Shown here in pieces: positions 36,287 through 44,094 of a stretch of DNA of 64,000 bases (its first letter is position 1; each line of letters starts with the position of its first letter). The stretch is from an uncultured Alistipes sp. (GTDB lineage: Bacteria; Bacteroidota; Bacteroidia; Bacteroidales; Rikenellaceae). A program made the translations under genes and the position numbers. A model generated the notes under the pieces. It did no database searches, was not told the DNA's origin, and was given only the letters and a program-made list of their open reading frames with translations. Location: NCBI GenBank assembly GCA_947591475.1, contig CANQDE010000002.1, positions 62,001-126,000 on the forward strand, in the 5' to 3' direction.

Positions 36287-36361
36287 CGCAGCCTGCGGAG
36301 GGGAGCCTGTGGCGAGCCTCCGCCGCCCGAAGGCTGCGGCTCGCGCGGCTCGAAGAGCCGC
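36287..36361 (+). repeat. Family B intergenic repeat, copy B2
   Basis: GC-rich and similar to copy B1 at the window start. Ends in hairpin GCGGCTC (36345-36351), loop GAA, GAGCCGC (36355-36361). The following 110 bp hold no gene, then GTTAATAAAA near 36470 and the DUF3078 promoter. Confidence 0.65.
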
Positions 36362-36511
36362 AATTTCTTCGCACCTGTTTCTTTGTACTTCTTTCCGAAC
36401 CGCACCATCGCGCTCGGTCTCTTAGCACTCCGCCGGTCGTTTTTTCGTACAGCCTTGCGGCCCGTACCAGTTAATAAAAAACAAAGGTAAGGAAATTTGT
36501 GAATTATTTCC

Positions 36512-36519
36512 TAAATTTG
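36512..36519 (+). promoter_or_regulatory. -7 box of the DUF3078 gene
   Basis: TAAATTTG fits TAnnTTTG. Transcription would start near 36525, which rules out the upstream ATG at 36499 and supports a start at 36544 or 36550. Confidence 0.5.
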
Positions 36520-36543
36520 TGCCGATTTCCCGCTTCAGTTAGC

Positions 36544-37707
36544 ATGATTATGATGAAAAAAACAATCCGAACTTTACTCGTGTTCGTCGCGTCGGGCATG
36601 ATGATACCCGCTACGGCTCAAATCACGGTCGATAAAATGGAGGTGCATGCGGATGACGTATCGTTCCGCGATACCTTGAAAACCAATTCGTCGATGGATG
36701 CCGATTATTTCAGTCTGGCCCGTTACAAGGCCGAGCGCGCCGCCATTCGCAAGGAACGTAATTTTTTGGAAATCAGCGCCGGCGTGCAGGGTGCGCTGAC
36801 CTCCTACAATGACCCGTGGATCGAAACTTCGGGCGGTGATAACTCCATCGCCTTGACCGCCGTATTCGATCTGAAACACACCTTCAAGAAGAACAAATTT
36901 TCGATCGAGACCCGTGCGATTGCTAAATTGGGTTATAACCGCATGAAGGTCGAGACGACCAACGAAGCAGGCGACGAATACAGCGAAGGAATCTGGTTCA
37001 AGAATCAAGATGAATTCGAAATTTCGACCGCGCCGAGTTTCAAAATGTCGAAAAACTGGTCGTACGGTTCGATCATCAAGTTCCGCAGCCAGTTCGTGAA
37101 CGGCTACAAATCGCGTACGGAACAGAAATTGGAACATCGGAAGAGCGGCTTTATGACCCCGGGTTATTTGGATGTTTCGCTCGGTTTCACCTATACGTGT
37201 CCGAAACCCAAGTTCCCGATCGTGGTCAACCTGTCGCCTGTGGCGTTGAATGCGACGTTCGCCGAAAACGATTTGATTCGTCGCGACAATGGCTACTCCT
37301 ACGGTATCGAAGACCCCGACAAGACCTCGAAATACGAGGGCGGTTCGTCTATCCAGATCGATTTCGACCGCAAGTTCGGCAAGACGGAATATCTGCGGTA
37401 TCGCACGATGCTCTACGGATTCTACGGTTGGATTTCGGACATCGGTCAGGCGAACAAATACAGCAATTACACCCGTTATCGGGAAGCCTACAAAAAGTGG
37501 GAGCAGGGCGACAAGAACATCAAGGACAAACCGCGGCTTCCGGTGCACCCGATTGTGCGCTGGACGAACACCATCGACATCAAGGCGACGAAATATCTGT
37601 CGACGCAGTTCAATTTCGAGCTGTATTACAACCGTTCGCAGAATGTCAAAACGATGACCAAAACGCTCCTGAGTGTCGGACTGACCTATACGTTCAAAAA
37701 CAAGTAG
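36544..37707 (+). CDS. DUF3078 domain outer membrane protein
   Basis: About 387 residues from the ATG at 36544 (or 36550), giving a signal peptide ending ATAQ. The rest alternates short strands with aromatic residues (FEISTAPSFKMSKNWSYGS, TEYLRYRTMLYGFYGW) and ends VGLTYTFKNK, as expected of an outer membrane barrel. DUF3078 proteins are widespread in Bacteroidetes without known function. Monocistronic; followed by the tandem family C repeats. Confidence 0.85.
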   Translation: MIMMKKTIRTLLVFVASGMMIPATAQITVDKMEVHADDVSFRDTLKTNSSMDADYFSLARYKAERAAIRKERNFLEISAGVQGALTSYNDPWIETSGGDNSIALTAVFDLKHTFKKNKFSIETRAIAKLGYNRMKVETTNEAGDEYSEGIWFKNQDEFEISTAPSFKMSKNWSYGSIIKFRSQFVNGYKSRTEQKLEHRKSGFMTPGYLDVSLGFTYTCPKPKFPIVVNLSPVALNATFAENDLIRRDNGYSYGIEDPDKTSKYEGGSSIQIDFDRKFGKTEYLRYRTMLYGFYGWISDIGQANKYSNYTRYREAYKKWEQGDKNIKDKPRLPVHPIVRWTNTIDIKATKYLSTQFNFELYYNRSQNVKTMTKTLLSVGLTYTFKNK

Positions 37708-37739
37708 GGACGACGGCAGCAAAGGCTTCGGCCTATGCG

Positions 37740-38056
37740 GCGCGAGAGTTGCTGTTGGGAGGCAGCAAGGCGTTCGAAAGCAAGGCGAAGCCGCTAATCA
37801 CGGGCCGGAAGCGAAGATAACCGCCGAAAGCAAGTCGAACGGGCATCGCATAAGGAAGCCCGTTCAAACGGGCGGAGGGCAAGAAAGCGCTCGAAAGCAA
37901 GACGAAGCCGCAAAGCCGCTAATAAAACGGGTCGGAAGCGACCATGACCGTCGAAAGCACTTCGAAAGGGTTATCGCATAAGAAAACCCGTTCAAATGGG
38001 TCGGAAGGCAAGAAGTCTTTCGACAGCAAAATATAGCCGCAAGGCCGCTAATAAAA
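37740..38056 (+). repeat. Family C tandem repeat array upstream of ctpA-like gene
   Basis: Two full units, 37801-37927 (127 bp) and 37928-38056 (129 bp), follow a partial one (37740-37800). Each has CGGGYCGGAAGCGA, CGTCGAAAGCA-like and ATCGCATAAG blocks, a short hairpin (GGGC...GCCC-type around ATCGCATAAG), and ends GCCGCTAATAAAA. The final unit ends exactly at the ATG of the protease gene. Confidence 0.75.
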
Positions 38057-39691
38057 ATGTATAAGAATTCGAAACGAACCATTCTGTTTCCGTTGATTCT
38101 GGCAACGGGTGTGGTGTTCGGAATCCTCTTCGGGCTCTACATGGGCCGCCATTCCGCCGCTTCGCAGTTGCAGGGGATGTTGCAGCGGATCCATGTGCCC
38201 GACAACAAGCTGACGCAGACCCTCTCGTTCATCGAGAATCTGTACGTCGACTCCGTTTCGATGGACTCGTTGTCGGAACACGTCATCCCGTTGTTGGTCA
38301 AGGAGCTCGACCCCCATTCGGTCTATATCCCAGCCGACGAAATGGCCGAACTCAACGAACCGTTGGAGGGCGAGTTCGACGGAATCGGCGTCGTATTCAA
38401 CATGGCGACCGATACGGTCATCGTGTTGAACGTCATTCCGCACGGACCCAGCGACAAGGCCGGCGTCAAAGCGGGCGACCGCATCATCGAAATCGACGAT
38501 TCGCTGGTCGCCGGTCGGAAGATTCCACAGAACCGCATCGTCAAACGGTTGCGCGGGCCGCGCGGCACGCACGTAAAACTGGGCCTTCAGCGGCACGCTA
38601 TCAGCGGATTGGTCGACGTCGATGTCGTGCGCGACGTGATTCCCATCAAGAGCATCGAAGCCTCGTTCCGTATCGCCGACGGCATCGGTTACGTGAAATT
38701 GGGCCAATTCGCTCGCACGTCGACTGTGGAGTTGCAACGGGCGCTTGCTGAATTGCGGGCCGAAGGGGTTACGAAGTTGATTTTCGACCTGCGCGGCAAC
38801 GCTGGCGGATACCTCGATCAGGCCATTGCCATTGCGAACGAGTTTCTGCACGAAGGACAGCTAATCGTTTATACCGAAGATCGGAATCACCAGCAACTGC
38901 GCGAATATGCCGACGGTTCGGGTACGGCACAGGAGATGGAGGTGGCCGTGTTGATCGACGAGGGGAGTGCTTCGTCGAGCGAAATCCTTGCGGGTGCGTT
39001 GCAGGACAACGACCGCGGCACGATCATCGGACGACGGTCGTTCGGCAAGGGCCTCGTGCAGCGGCAAATCCCTTATGCCGACGGCTCGGCACTGCGCTTG
39101 ACCATCGCCCGCTACTATACGCCTACGGGACGTTCGATTCAGAAGCCCTACACCATCGGCGACGAGGCGGGTTATGCCGAAGACATCGTCCACCGCTACG
39201 AAAACAACGAATTTTTCTCGGCCGACAGCATCCATTTCGCCGATTCGCTCAAACGGACGACCCCGGGCGGCAAGGTGGTCTATGGCGGCGGAGGCATCAT
39301 GCCCGATCTGTTCGTGCCGGCCGATACGACCGATGTAACCCGTTATTTCATGGAGGTTGTGGGGCGCAATATCCTCTATCGCTATACGATCGAATACGCC
39401 GACCGGCATCGCGAAGCGTTGAATAAGGTGCAGACGCTGCCGGAACTGAAACGGCTGCTGGACAGCGACCGGACATTGGTCGACGATTTCGTGCGTTATG
39501 CGGCCCGGCAGGGCGTGGCGCCGCGACCGGCCGACATCGCACGTTCCCGCCGGTTGATCGAAGCCCAGCTGCGGGCCTATATCGGACGGAACACGACCTT
39601 GGAAGACAACGGATTTTATGCCAATATCTACCCGGTGGACGATGTGATTCTGCGGGCGATCGAGGCGCTCAAAGCGAAGAAAAAACCATGA
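38057..39691 (+). CDS. S41 family C-terminal processing peptidase (CtpA-like)
   Basis: 544 residues. The N-terminal membrane anchor (TILFPLILATGVVFGILFGL) is followed by a PDZ domain (VLNVIPHGPSDKAGVKAGD, about 130-160) and the S41 protease. The nucleophile lies in DEGSASSSEIL and the Lys in RRSFGKGLVQ, forming the Ser/Lys dyad. It degrades or trims periplasmic proteins. The start codon directly abuts a family C repeat. The stop overlaps the next gene by four bases. Confidence 0.9.
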   Translation: MYKNSKRTILFPLILATGVVFGILFGLYMGRHSAASQLQGMLQRIHVPDNKLTQTLSFIENLYVDSVSMDSLSEHVIPLLVKELDPHSVYIPADEMAELNEPLEGEFDGIGVVFNMATDTVIVLNVIPHGPSDKAGVKAGDRIIEIDDSLVAGRKIPQNRIVKRLRGPRGTHVKLGLQRHAISGLVDVDVVRDVIPIKSIEASFRIADGIGYVKLGQFARTSTVELQRALAELRAEGVTKLIFDLRGNAGGYLDQAIAIANEFLHEGQLIVYTEDRNHQQLREYADGSGTAQEMEVAVLIDEGSASSSEILAGALQDNDRGTIIGRRSFGKGLVQRQIPYADGSALRLTIARYYTPTGRSIQKPYTIGDEAGYAEDIVHRYENNEFFSADSIHFADSLKRTTPGGKVVYGGGGIMPDLFVPADTTDVTRYFMEVVGRNILYRYTIEYADRHREALNKVQTLPELKRLLDSDRTLVDDFVRYAARQGVAPRPADIARSRRLIEAQLRAYIGRNTTLEDNGFYANIYPVDDVILRAIEALKAKKKP

Positions 39692-40029
39692 TAAAGAGAT
39701 TGATCGGATGGCTGGCTGCGGCGGGCATTCTTGCCGTGCTGGTTTTCACGGTGTTGCATCGAAACGATTATCGGTCGATGTGCTTCGAGGAGGGAACCTC
39801 GCTGCTCGATATTTTCAGTAAGTCCGATCCGGTCGCCGCCCCTCTGCCGGCGCCTTCGTTTGTTGCCGTTCCCCACGAGATGCCGGTACCCGATGCTCCG
39901 ACTGCGGATTCTACGGCGTTCGACCGTTCGGTCGATTCGGTTGTGTTGGTAGGGGCGGCCGATTCCGTCGATTCGAGCGGGATGACCGATCGGCCCGAGA
40001 CGGTGCAATCCGCAGATTCCGTGCGATAA
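39688..40029 (+). CDS. Small membrane-anchored protein coupled to CtpA-like protease
   Basis: 113 residues: one N-terminal helix (LIGWLAAAGILAVLVFTVL, 4-22), then a low-complexity Asp/Ser/Val/Pro tail of periplasmic type without recognisable domain. The ATGA overlap with the protease gene implies translational coupling. It could be a protease partner or substrate, but that is only guilt by association. Confidence 0.6.
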   Translation: MIKRLIGWLAAAGILAVLVFTVLHRNDYRSMCFEEGTSLLDIFSKSDPVAAPLPAPSFVAVPHEMPVPDAPTADSTAFDRSVDSVVLVGAADSVDSSGMTDRPETVQSADSVR

Positions 40030-40090
40030 TTCGCGGCAGCGGGCAGTTCGGAAGTCCGGTTCGACCGGATGTTTGCAACGGCGGCGCGTT

Positions 40091-40897
40091 TTAGCGGGCT
40101 TGTCCGTCGGTATGCGGCTTGCGTACCAGATAGATGCGGTCGTCGGGCAACGCATACCGCTTGCGGGCCGCATCGCCGAGTTGCGCCGCATAGTCGATCG
40201 TTTCCACCTCGAATCCAGCTTCACGCAAGCGGTCGGCGTAATCCGTCCCGTAGATGCGCCGATGGTCGTACTGACCGAAAATCCGCGTGCGTTCCTCGGG
40301 ATCGGTGATCGTGTCGTCTTCGAAGGTCTGTGGGCGGTCGAGTTCGACGGGCGAGAGCACTACGCCCCAACCGTCGGGCCGCAGAATCCGGAAAAATTCG
40401 CGCATCGCCTGTCGATCGTCGGCGACATGCTCCAACAAGTGGTTGCAAATCAATACATCGAACGAATGATCCTCCAACGGAATGGCCTGCACGTCGAAAT
40501 GCAGGTCGGCCAACGGACTTTCCAAGTCGGCCGTAACGTATCGCTCCGGCCGGTCGGCGAAATGGCGTTTCAGCCGGCGCATCAGGCAGACTTCCGGTGC
40601 GATATGCAGTGTACGCGGATATTTTATGAATAAGTCGGTTTCGCGGTTCAGATACAGCCATAAAAGGCGGTGCCGCTCCAACGAAAGGCAGTGCGGGCAA
40701 AGCGCATTGCTGCGTGAGCGGACGTATCCGTAGGGCATGAATCGGCGGTAATGCGAGCCGCAGACGGGGCATTCGACGCCGTGGCCTTTGCGGGTACCTT
40801 TGTAGAAAAGTCCGACGATCGGTACGACCCAGCCCGCGATGCGTTGTAACCAAGGACGCGGAATGCGATTGATGCAGAATCGGATGAACCGTTTCAT
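40091..40897 (-). CDS. Class I SAM-dependent methyltransferase with N-terminal zinc-ribbon-like motif
   Basis: About 268 residues from the ATG at 40897, which overlaps the xseB stop (ATGA). A basic/hydrophobic start leads to two cysteine pairs, CPVCGSHY and CPHC, 27 residues apart, probably a zinc site. The methyltransferase core has LHIAPEVCLM, the acidic TADLES, and DVLICNHLLEHVADD. Substrate unknown; similar enzymes sit in glycan or cell-envelope clusters. It is read with xseB. Confidence 0.8.
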   Translation of the reverse strand: MKRFIRFCINRIPRPWLQRIAGWVVPIVGLFYKGTRKGHGVECPVCGSHYRRFMPYGYVRSRSNALCPHCLSLERHRLLWLYLNRETDLFIKYPRTLHIAPEVCLMRRLKRHFADRPERYVTADLESPLADLHFDVQAIPLEDHSFDVLICNHLLEHVADDRQAMREFFRILRPDGWGVVLSPVELDRPQTFEDDTITDPEERTRIFGQYDHRRIYGTDYADRLREAGFEVETIDYAAQLGDAARKRYALPDDRIYLVRKPHTDGQAR

Positions 40898-41085
40898 TTC
40901 TCCAATATCTTGTTGACTTCGGCTTCGGTTTTGAGCAGTTTTTTCTTGCACTGCGCAATCAATTCCGTAGCGCGGGCGACTTGGGCGGCCAAGTCATCCA
41001 CGTCCATCGCTTCGTTGCGCAGACGGTCGAGAATTTGTTCGATTTCCGCTGTCGCTTCGGTGTAGCTGAATTCTTTCTTTCCCAT
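40894..41085 (-). CDS. xseB: Exodeoxyribonuclease VII small subunit
   Basis: About 63 residues from the ATG at 41085. Start chosen because MGKKEFSYTEATAEIEQIL matches XseB N-termini, and upstream codons run into noncoding DNA. Two helices with the family pattern LDRLRNEAMDVDDLAAQVARATELI form a coiled hairpin that binds XseA for single-stranded DNA degradation. xseA, the usual neighbour, is not in this window; upstream is a 540-bp stretch filled with family A elements. Confidence 0.85.
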   Translation of the reverse strand: MGKKEFSYTEATAEIEQILDRLRNEAMDVDDLAAQVARATELIAQCKKKLLKTEAEVNKILEK

Positions 41086-41146
41086 TTTTACACGATTATA
41101 AATTCTATGTACCCGCGTTTTCGACACCGGATTTTCAAATTCGACC

Positions 41147-41280
41147 GTAGTTTCTCACGGCCTTTGGCCGTGCATTTAGTTTTGGACCCACCCCCAAACC
41201 CCCGCCTTGGCGGGGACTTCGGTTGGGGAGCCGAACCTAATCAAGTTTTACGACCTTTGGTACACGAATGTATATAATTG
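41147..41280 (-). repeat. Family A intergenic element, diverged inverted copy A4
   Basis: On the minus strand it keeps hairpin 1 (CCCCGCC/GGCGGGG, 41199-41215). Hairpin 2 is recoded to CACGGCC-TTT-GGCCGTG (41156-41172 as read on the plus strand), still perfectly paired. Ends are less clear than in A2 and A3. Confidence 0.55.
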
Positions 41281-41450
41281 CCTTTTTAATTTGTGCGTTG
41301 GAGGGCCTTTCGGCTTCCCTTTCGTTATCGTCGCTGCCGTCCGCTTGAAAGCCGGACAAAAGGTCTGCCGCATCGGGAAACTCGTTCGAACGGGTCGGCA
41401 GCGATGAAGGCTTTGCTAAACGGATAGTCGGTCTATCGATTATATATAAA
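41281..41450. other. Noncoding spacer between two family A copies
   Basis: 170 bp between inverted copy A4 and direct copy A2. It holds pieces resembling family C and B (CGGGTCGGCAGCGATGAAGG near 41393) and a possible stem CCGTCCGCTTG...; no open frame or RNA gene is evident. Confidence 0.4.
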
Positions 41451-41615
41451 TTTACACCAACGGTAATCTAAAACCATATCACCTCACGAGTTCCGACCGA
41501 AGCCCCCGCCAAGGCGGGGGTTTGGGGGTGGGTCAAATTTGCAAACGCGGCTCTGCCGCGAGCGACACGACCGGTGGCAATGTAAATACATTCACCAACT
41601 CGATTCGGTGTAAAA
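41451..41615 (+). repeat. Family A MITE-like element, copy A2 (full length)
   Basis: 165 bp bounded by perfect 8-bp inverted ends TTTACACC (41451-41458) and GGTGTAAA (41608-41615), with AT-rich TATATA flanks. Hairpin 1 is CCCCCGCC-AA-GGCGGGGG, hairpin 2 CGCGGC-TCT-GCCGCG. It encodes no protein. It ends 18 bp before the upp stop codon. Confidence 0.7.
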
Positions 41616-41632
41616 TGGTATATAGTTACCAA

Positions 41633-42289
41633 TTATAATTTTTCGCCGTAGGCCAAGTCGCCGGCATCGCCGATTCCCGGCACGATATACGAACGCGAGG
41701 TCAACTCTTCGTCGACGGCGGCCGCCCAAACCGTCGTCGTCTGATGGGGCATGTGCTGCTGCACGTAGTCGATGCCCTGCTCGCTGGCGATGACCGCCGC
41801 GACATGGGTATGGTTCGGCTGTCCGCCCCGTTCGCATAAAGCGTTGTAGGCCAATACCAACGACGATCCGGTCGCTAACATCGGGTCGACCAGCAACAGG
41901 GTCTTGCCCTCCAACGAACCGCACGAAATGTACTCCACCTTCACGGTGAATTTGCCGTCTTTCGTGCTTTTGCGGTAGGCCGAGACGAAGGCGTTTTCGG
42001 TGTCGTCGAAGTAGTTCAGAAAGCCCTGATGATAGGGAAGTCCTGCCCGCAGGATGGTTGCGACGACCAACCGATCGTCGATCGTTTCGACGGTCGCCTC
42101 GCCCAGCGGCGTTTCGACGACGCGCGGCTGGTAATTCAAGGTTTTCGAGATTTCGTAGGCCGTGATTTCGCCGATGCGCTCCATGTTGCGGCGGAACCGC
42201 ATCGAATCCTGCTGAATCCGTTTGTCGCGGATTTGGGCGATGAACTTGTTGAGAACCGTGTTCTCGTGGTTGAGGATATGGATCGTCAT
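41633..42289 (-). CDS. upp: Uracil phosphoribosyltransferase
   Basis: 218 residues. It makes UMP from uracil and PRPP for pyrimidine salvage. The PRPP loop is LLVDPMLATGSSLVLA. The substrate-binding TILRAGLPYHQGFL and the C-terminal YIVPGIGDAGDLAYG, which contacts uracil, are present. Length fits the family. A family A element lies directly downstream. Confidence 0.93.
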   Translation of the reverse strand: MTIHILNHENTVLNKFIAQIRDKRIQQDSMRFRRNMERIGEITAYEISKTLNYQPRVVETPLGEATVETIDDRLVVATILRAGLPYHQGFLNYFDDTENAFVSAYRKSTKDGKFTVKVEYISCGSLEGKTLLLVDPMLATGSSLVLAYNALCERGGQPNHTHVAAVIASEQGIDYVQQHMPHQTTTVWAAAVDEELTSRSYIVPGIGDAGDLAYGEKL

Positions 42290-42379
42290 ATTGGGATAAT
42301 GAATGATGGTTTTCTGTAATTCGCTTACGCGCTATTGCATGTATCCGTTCGTTTTCGTTCGGATTTTCCGATCCTTCTG

Positions 42380-43591
42380 TCAATAAAGGAAATTGTTGAA
42401 CGGATAGCGGCCGGCATGGATTTCGCGCACCATGCCGTACAAGTCCGCACGGAATTTGTCGAGATGGATGCGTTCGCGGGCCGAAAGGAAGATGCAGGGG
42501 GTGTCGCCATGAGCGAACCACGTGCGCTGCAGCTCCTCGAGCGACCGGTTTTCCCGCGCAGGCGGGGTCAGGTCGTTGGGGTCTTTCCGAACGCAGGAGT
42601 AGGAGTCGATTTTGTTGAAGACCAGATAGACCGGTTTTTCGCCGACTCCGATCTCCTGCAAGGTCTGTTTCACCACGTCGATCTGCTCCTCGAACTGCGG
42701 ATGCGAAACATCGACCACATGGATCAACAGATCGGCTTCGCGCACCTCGTCGAGGGTCGATTTGAACGATTCGATCAACTGCGTGGGCAGCTTGCGGATG
42801 AATCCCACCGTGTCCGACAGCAAAAACGGCAGGTTGTCGAACACCACCTTGCGCACCGTCGTGTCGAGTGTGGCAAAGAGCTTGTTCTCGGCGAAAACGT
42901 CGCTCTTGGCGATCAGATTCATCAAGGTCGATTTGCCGACGTTGGTATATCCCACCAACGCCACACGCACCAACTGTCCGCGATTCGAACGCTGGACGGC
43001 CATTTGGCGGTCGATCTTTTGCAAATCCTCCTTCAGTTTGGCGATCCGGTTGCGGATGATGCGTCGGTCGGTCTCGATTTCGCGTTCACCGGCGCCGCCG
43101 CGCGTACCCGTGCCGCCGCGCTGCCGTTCGAGGTGCGTCCACAAGCCCGACAATCGGGGCAGCAGGTATTCGTAATGGGCCAGCTGCACCTGGGTCTTGG
43201 CGTAGGCTGTGCGGGCGCGGGAGAGGAAGATGTCGAGAATCAGACGCGTGCGGTCGAGAATCCGGCAAGGCATGGCCGCTTCGATGTTGCGGGTCTGGGC
43301 AGGCGAAAGTTCGTCGTCGAAGATGGCGACGTCGATTTCGTGCTCCTTGCACCATGCGGCGATCTCCTCCAGCTTGCCCGGGCCGACGTAGATGCGGGCC
43401 GAAGGCTGCGGCAGACGCTGCGTGAAGCGTCGAACGGTGCAAATGCCGGCGGTCTCGGCCAGAAATTCCAATTCGTCGAGGTATTCCGCCGTGCGCCGGT
43501 TGTCGGCAGCGTCGGGCGTAACGGCGATCAGTACGGCCTGTTCCGATCCGGCCTTTGCGGCAGTCGTATCGTTCTTTTGCTGTTCAATCAT
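42380..43591 (-). CDS. hflX: Ribosome-associated GTPase HflX
   Basis: About 403 residues from the ATG at 43591. The HflX N-terminal domain (ARIYVGPGKLEEIA, DELSPAQTRNIE) and the glycine-rich linker RQRGGTGTRGGAGE lead to a G domain with P-loop ALVGYTNVGKSTL, DTVG (G3) and NKID (G4). HflX splits and rescues stalled ribosomes. The start region was duplicated: a 28-bp direct repeat spans the start codon, placing an extra ATG and a tiny reading frame just upstream. Confidence 0.92.
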   Translation of the reverse strand: MIEQQKNDTTAAKAGSEQAVLIAVTPDAADNRRTAEYLDELEFLAETAGICTVRRFTQRLPQPSARIYVGPGKLEEIAAWCKEHEIDVAIFDDELSPAQTRNIEAAMPCRILDRTRLILDIFLSRARTAYAKTQVQLAHYEYLLPRLSGLWTHLERQRGGTGTRGGAGEREIETDRRIIRNRIAKLKEDLQKIDRQMAVQRSNRGQLVRVALVGYTNVGKSTLMNLIAKSDVFAENKLFATLDTTVRKVVFDNLPFLLSDTVGFIRKLPTQLIESFKSTLDEVREADLLIHVVDVSHPQFEEQIDVVKQTLQEIGVGEKPVYLVFNKIDSYSCVRKDPNDLTPPARENRSLEELQRTWFAHGDTPCIFLSARERIHLDKFRADLYGMVREIHAGRYPFNNFLY

Positions 43592-43626
43592 CTTATACGT
43601 TCTTTTGCTGTTCAATCATCTTATAC
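43571..43626 (-). repeat. 28-bp tandem duplication over the hflX start codon
   Basis: Two identical adjacent copies, 43571-43598 and 43599-43626. Because 28 is not a multiple of three, the outer copy's ATG (43619) is out of frame. It reads MIEQQKNV then stops at TAA (43595-43593), one base before the true ATG. Confidence 0.9.
43593..43619 (-). CDS. Eight-codon upstream ORF of hflX
   Basis: Created by the 28-bp duplication, it copies the first seven HflX codons (MIEQQKN), adds V and ends TAA. The stop is followed by G and then the hflX ATG, so terminating ribosomes could restart on hflX. It keeps the same leader context as the original start. Translation is inferred. Confidence 0.35.
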   Translation of the reverse strand: MIEQQKNV

Positions 43627-43630
43627 AGCG

Positions 43631-43793
43631 TTTCACCGAGTCAAGTTAGCGCATGGCTTTACATCGCTGCAAGTCGTGTCGCTCGCGGCTTCGCCGCGTT
43701 TGCAGTTTTGACCCCACCCTAAACCCCTCCCTTGGGAGGGGCTTAGGTCGGAACCCGCAAGGTGATACGGTTTTGGAATCTCGTCGGTGTAAA
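43631..43793 (-). repeat. Family A MITE-like element, copy A3 (inverted)
   Basis: 163 bp between TTTCACC (43631-43637) and GGTGTAAA (43786-43793). Hairpin 1 is CCCCTCCC-TT-GGGAGGGG (43724-43741) and hairpin 2 CGCGGC-TTC-GCCGCG (43684-43698) on the plus strand. It begins four bases from the 28-bp duplication before hflX, so it lies in the hflX leader or promoter. Confidence 0.7.
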
Positions 43794-43804
43794 TTTGTAT
43801 ATAT

Positions 43805-43985
43805 TTATTAGCGCGATAGACGGTTTTAATGCTTTCGGCGGTCATCGGCGCTTCCATTATTTATGCGATAGGTCGTCGCCAATGCTTTTGGCCGTTATCA
43901 ACGCTTCCTAAATTGTGCGGGGCGATCGTTCATGCTTTCGGACATTTGTTTTCCGAAAAACTTGCACTCCGTGCCAGTTAATAAA
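43805..43985 (-). repeat. Family C units upstream of hflX
   Basis: On the minus strand two units read GGAAGCGTTGATAACGGCC and GGAAGCGCCGATGACCGCCG, each followed by a GAAAGCA-like block and TATCGC. The last ends CGCTAATAAATA, pointing at hflX; element A3 now lies between. The far end reads CCAGTTAATAAATA on the plus strand. Confidence 0.6.
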
Positions 43986-43986
43986 T

Positions 43987-44014
43987 AGGGTATTTGCTTT
44001 CGGGCAAATACCCT
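43987..44014 (-). terminator. Terminator of tonB
   Basis: Arms AGGGTATTTGC (43987-43997) and GCAAATACCCT (44004-44014) pair perfectly over 11 bp. On the minus strand the hairpin is followed by ATTTATT, about 80 bp after the tonB stop codon. Confidence 0.6.
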
Positions 44015-44094
44015 ACCTTTCCGTCCATCTTTTCAAGGAGCTTTTTTTATTCGTCAGGCTTTTTCGACCCGCTCGGCCCCTCGTCCGACCGGCA

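Noticed and set aside
37801..38056. CRISPR array
   Set aside because: Units are 127-129 bp, imperfect and tandem without unique spacers; no cas genes nearby.
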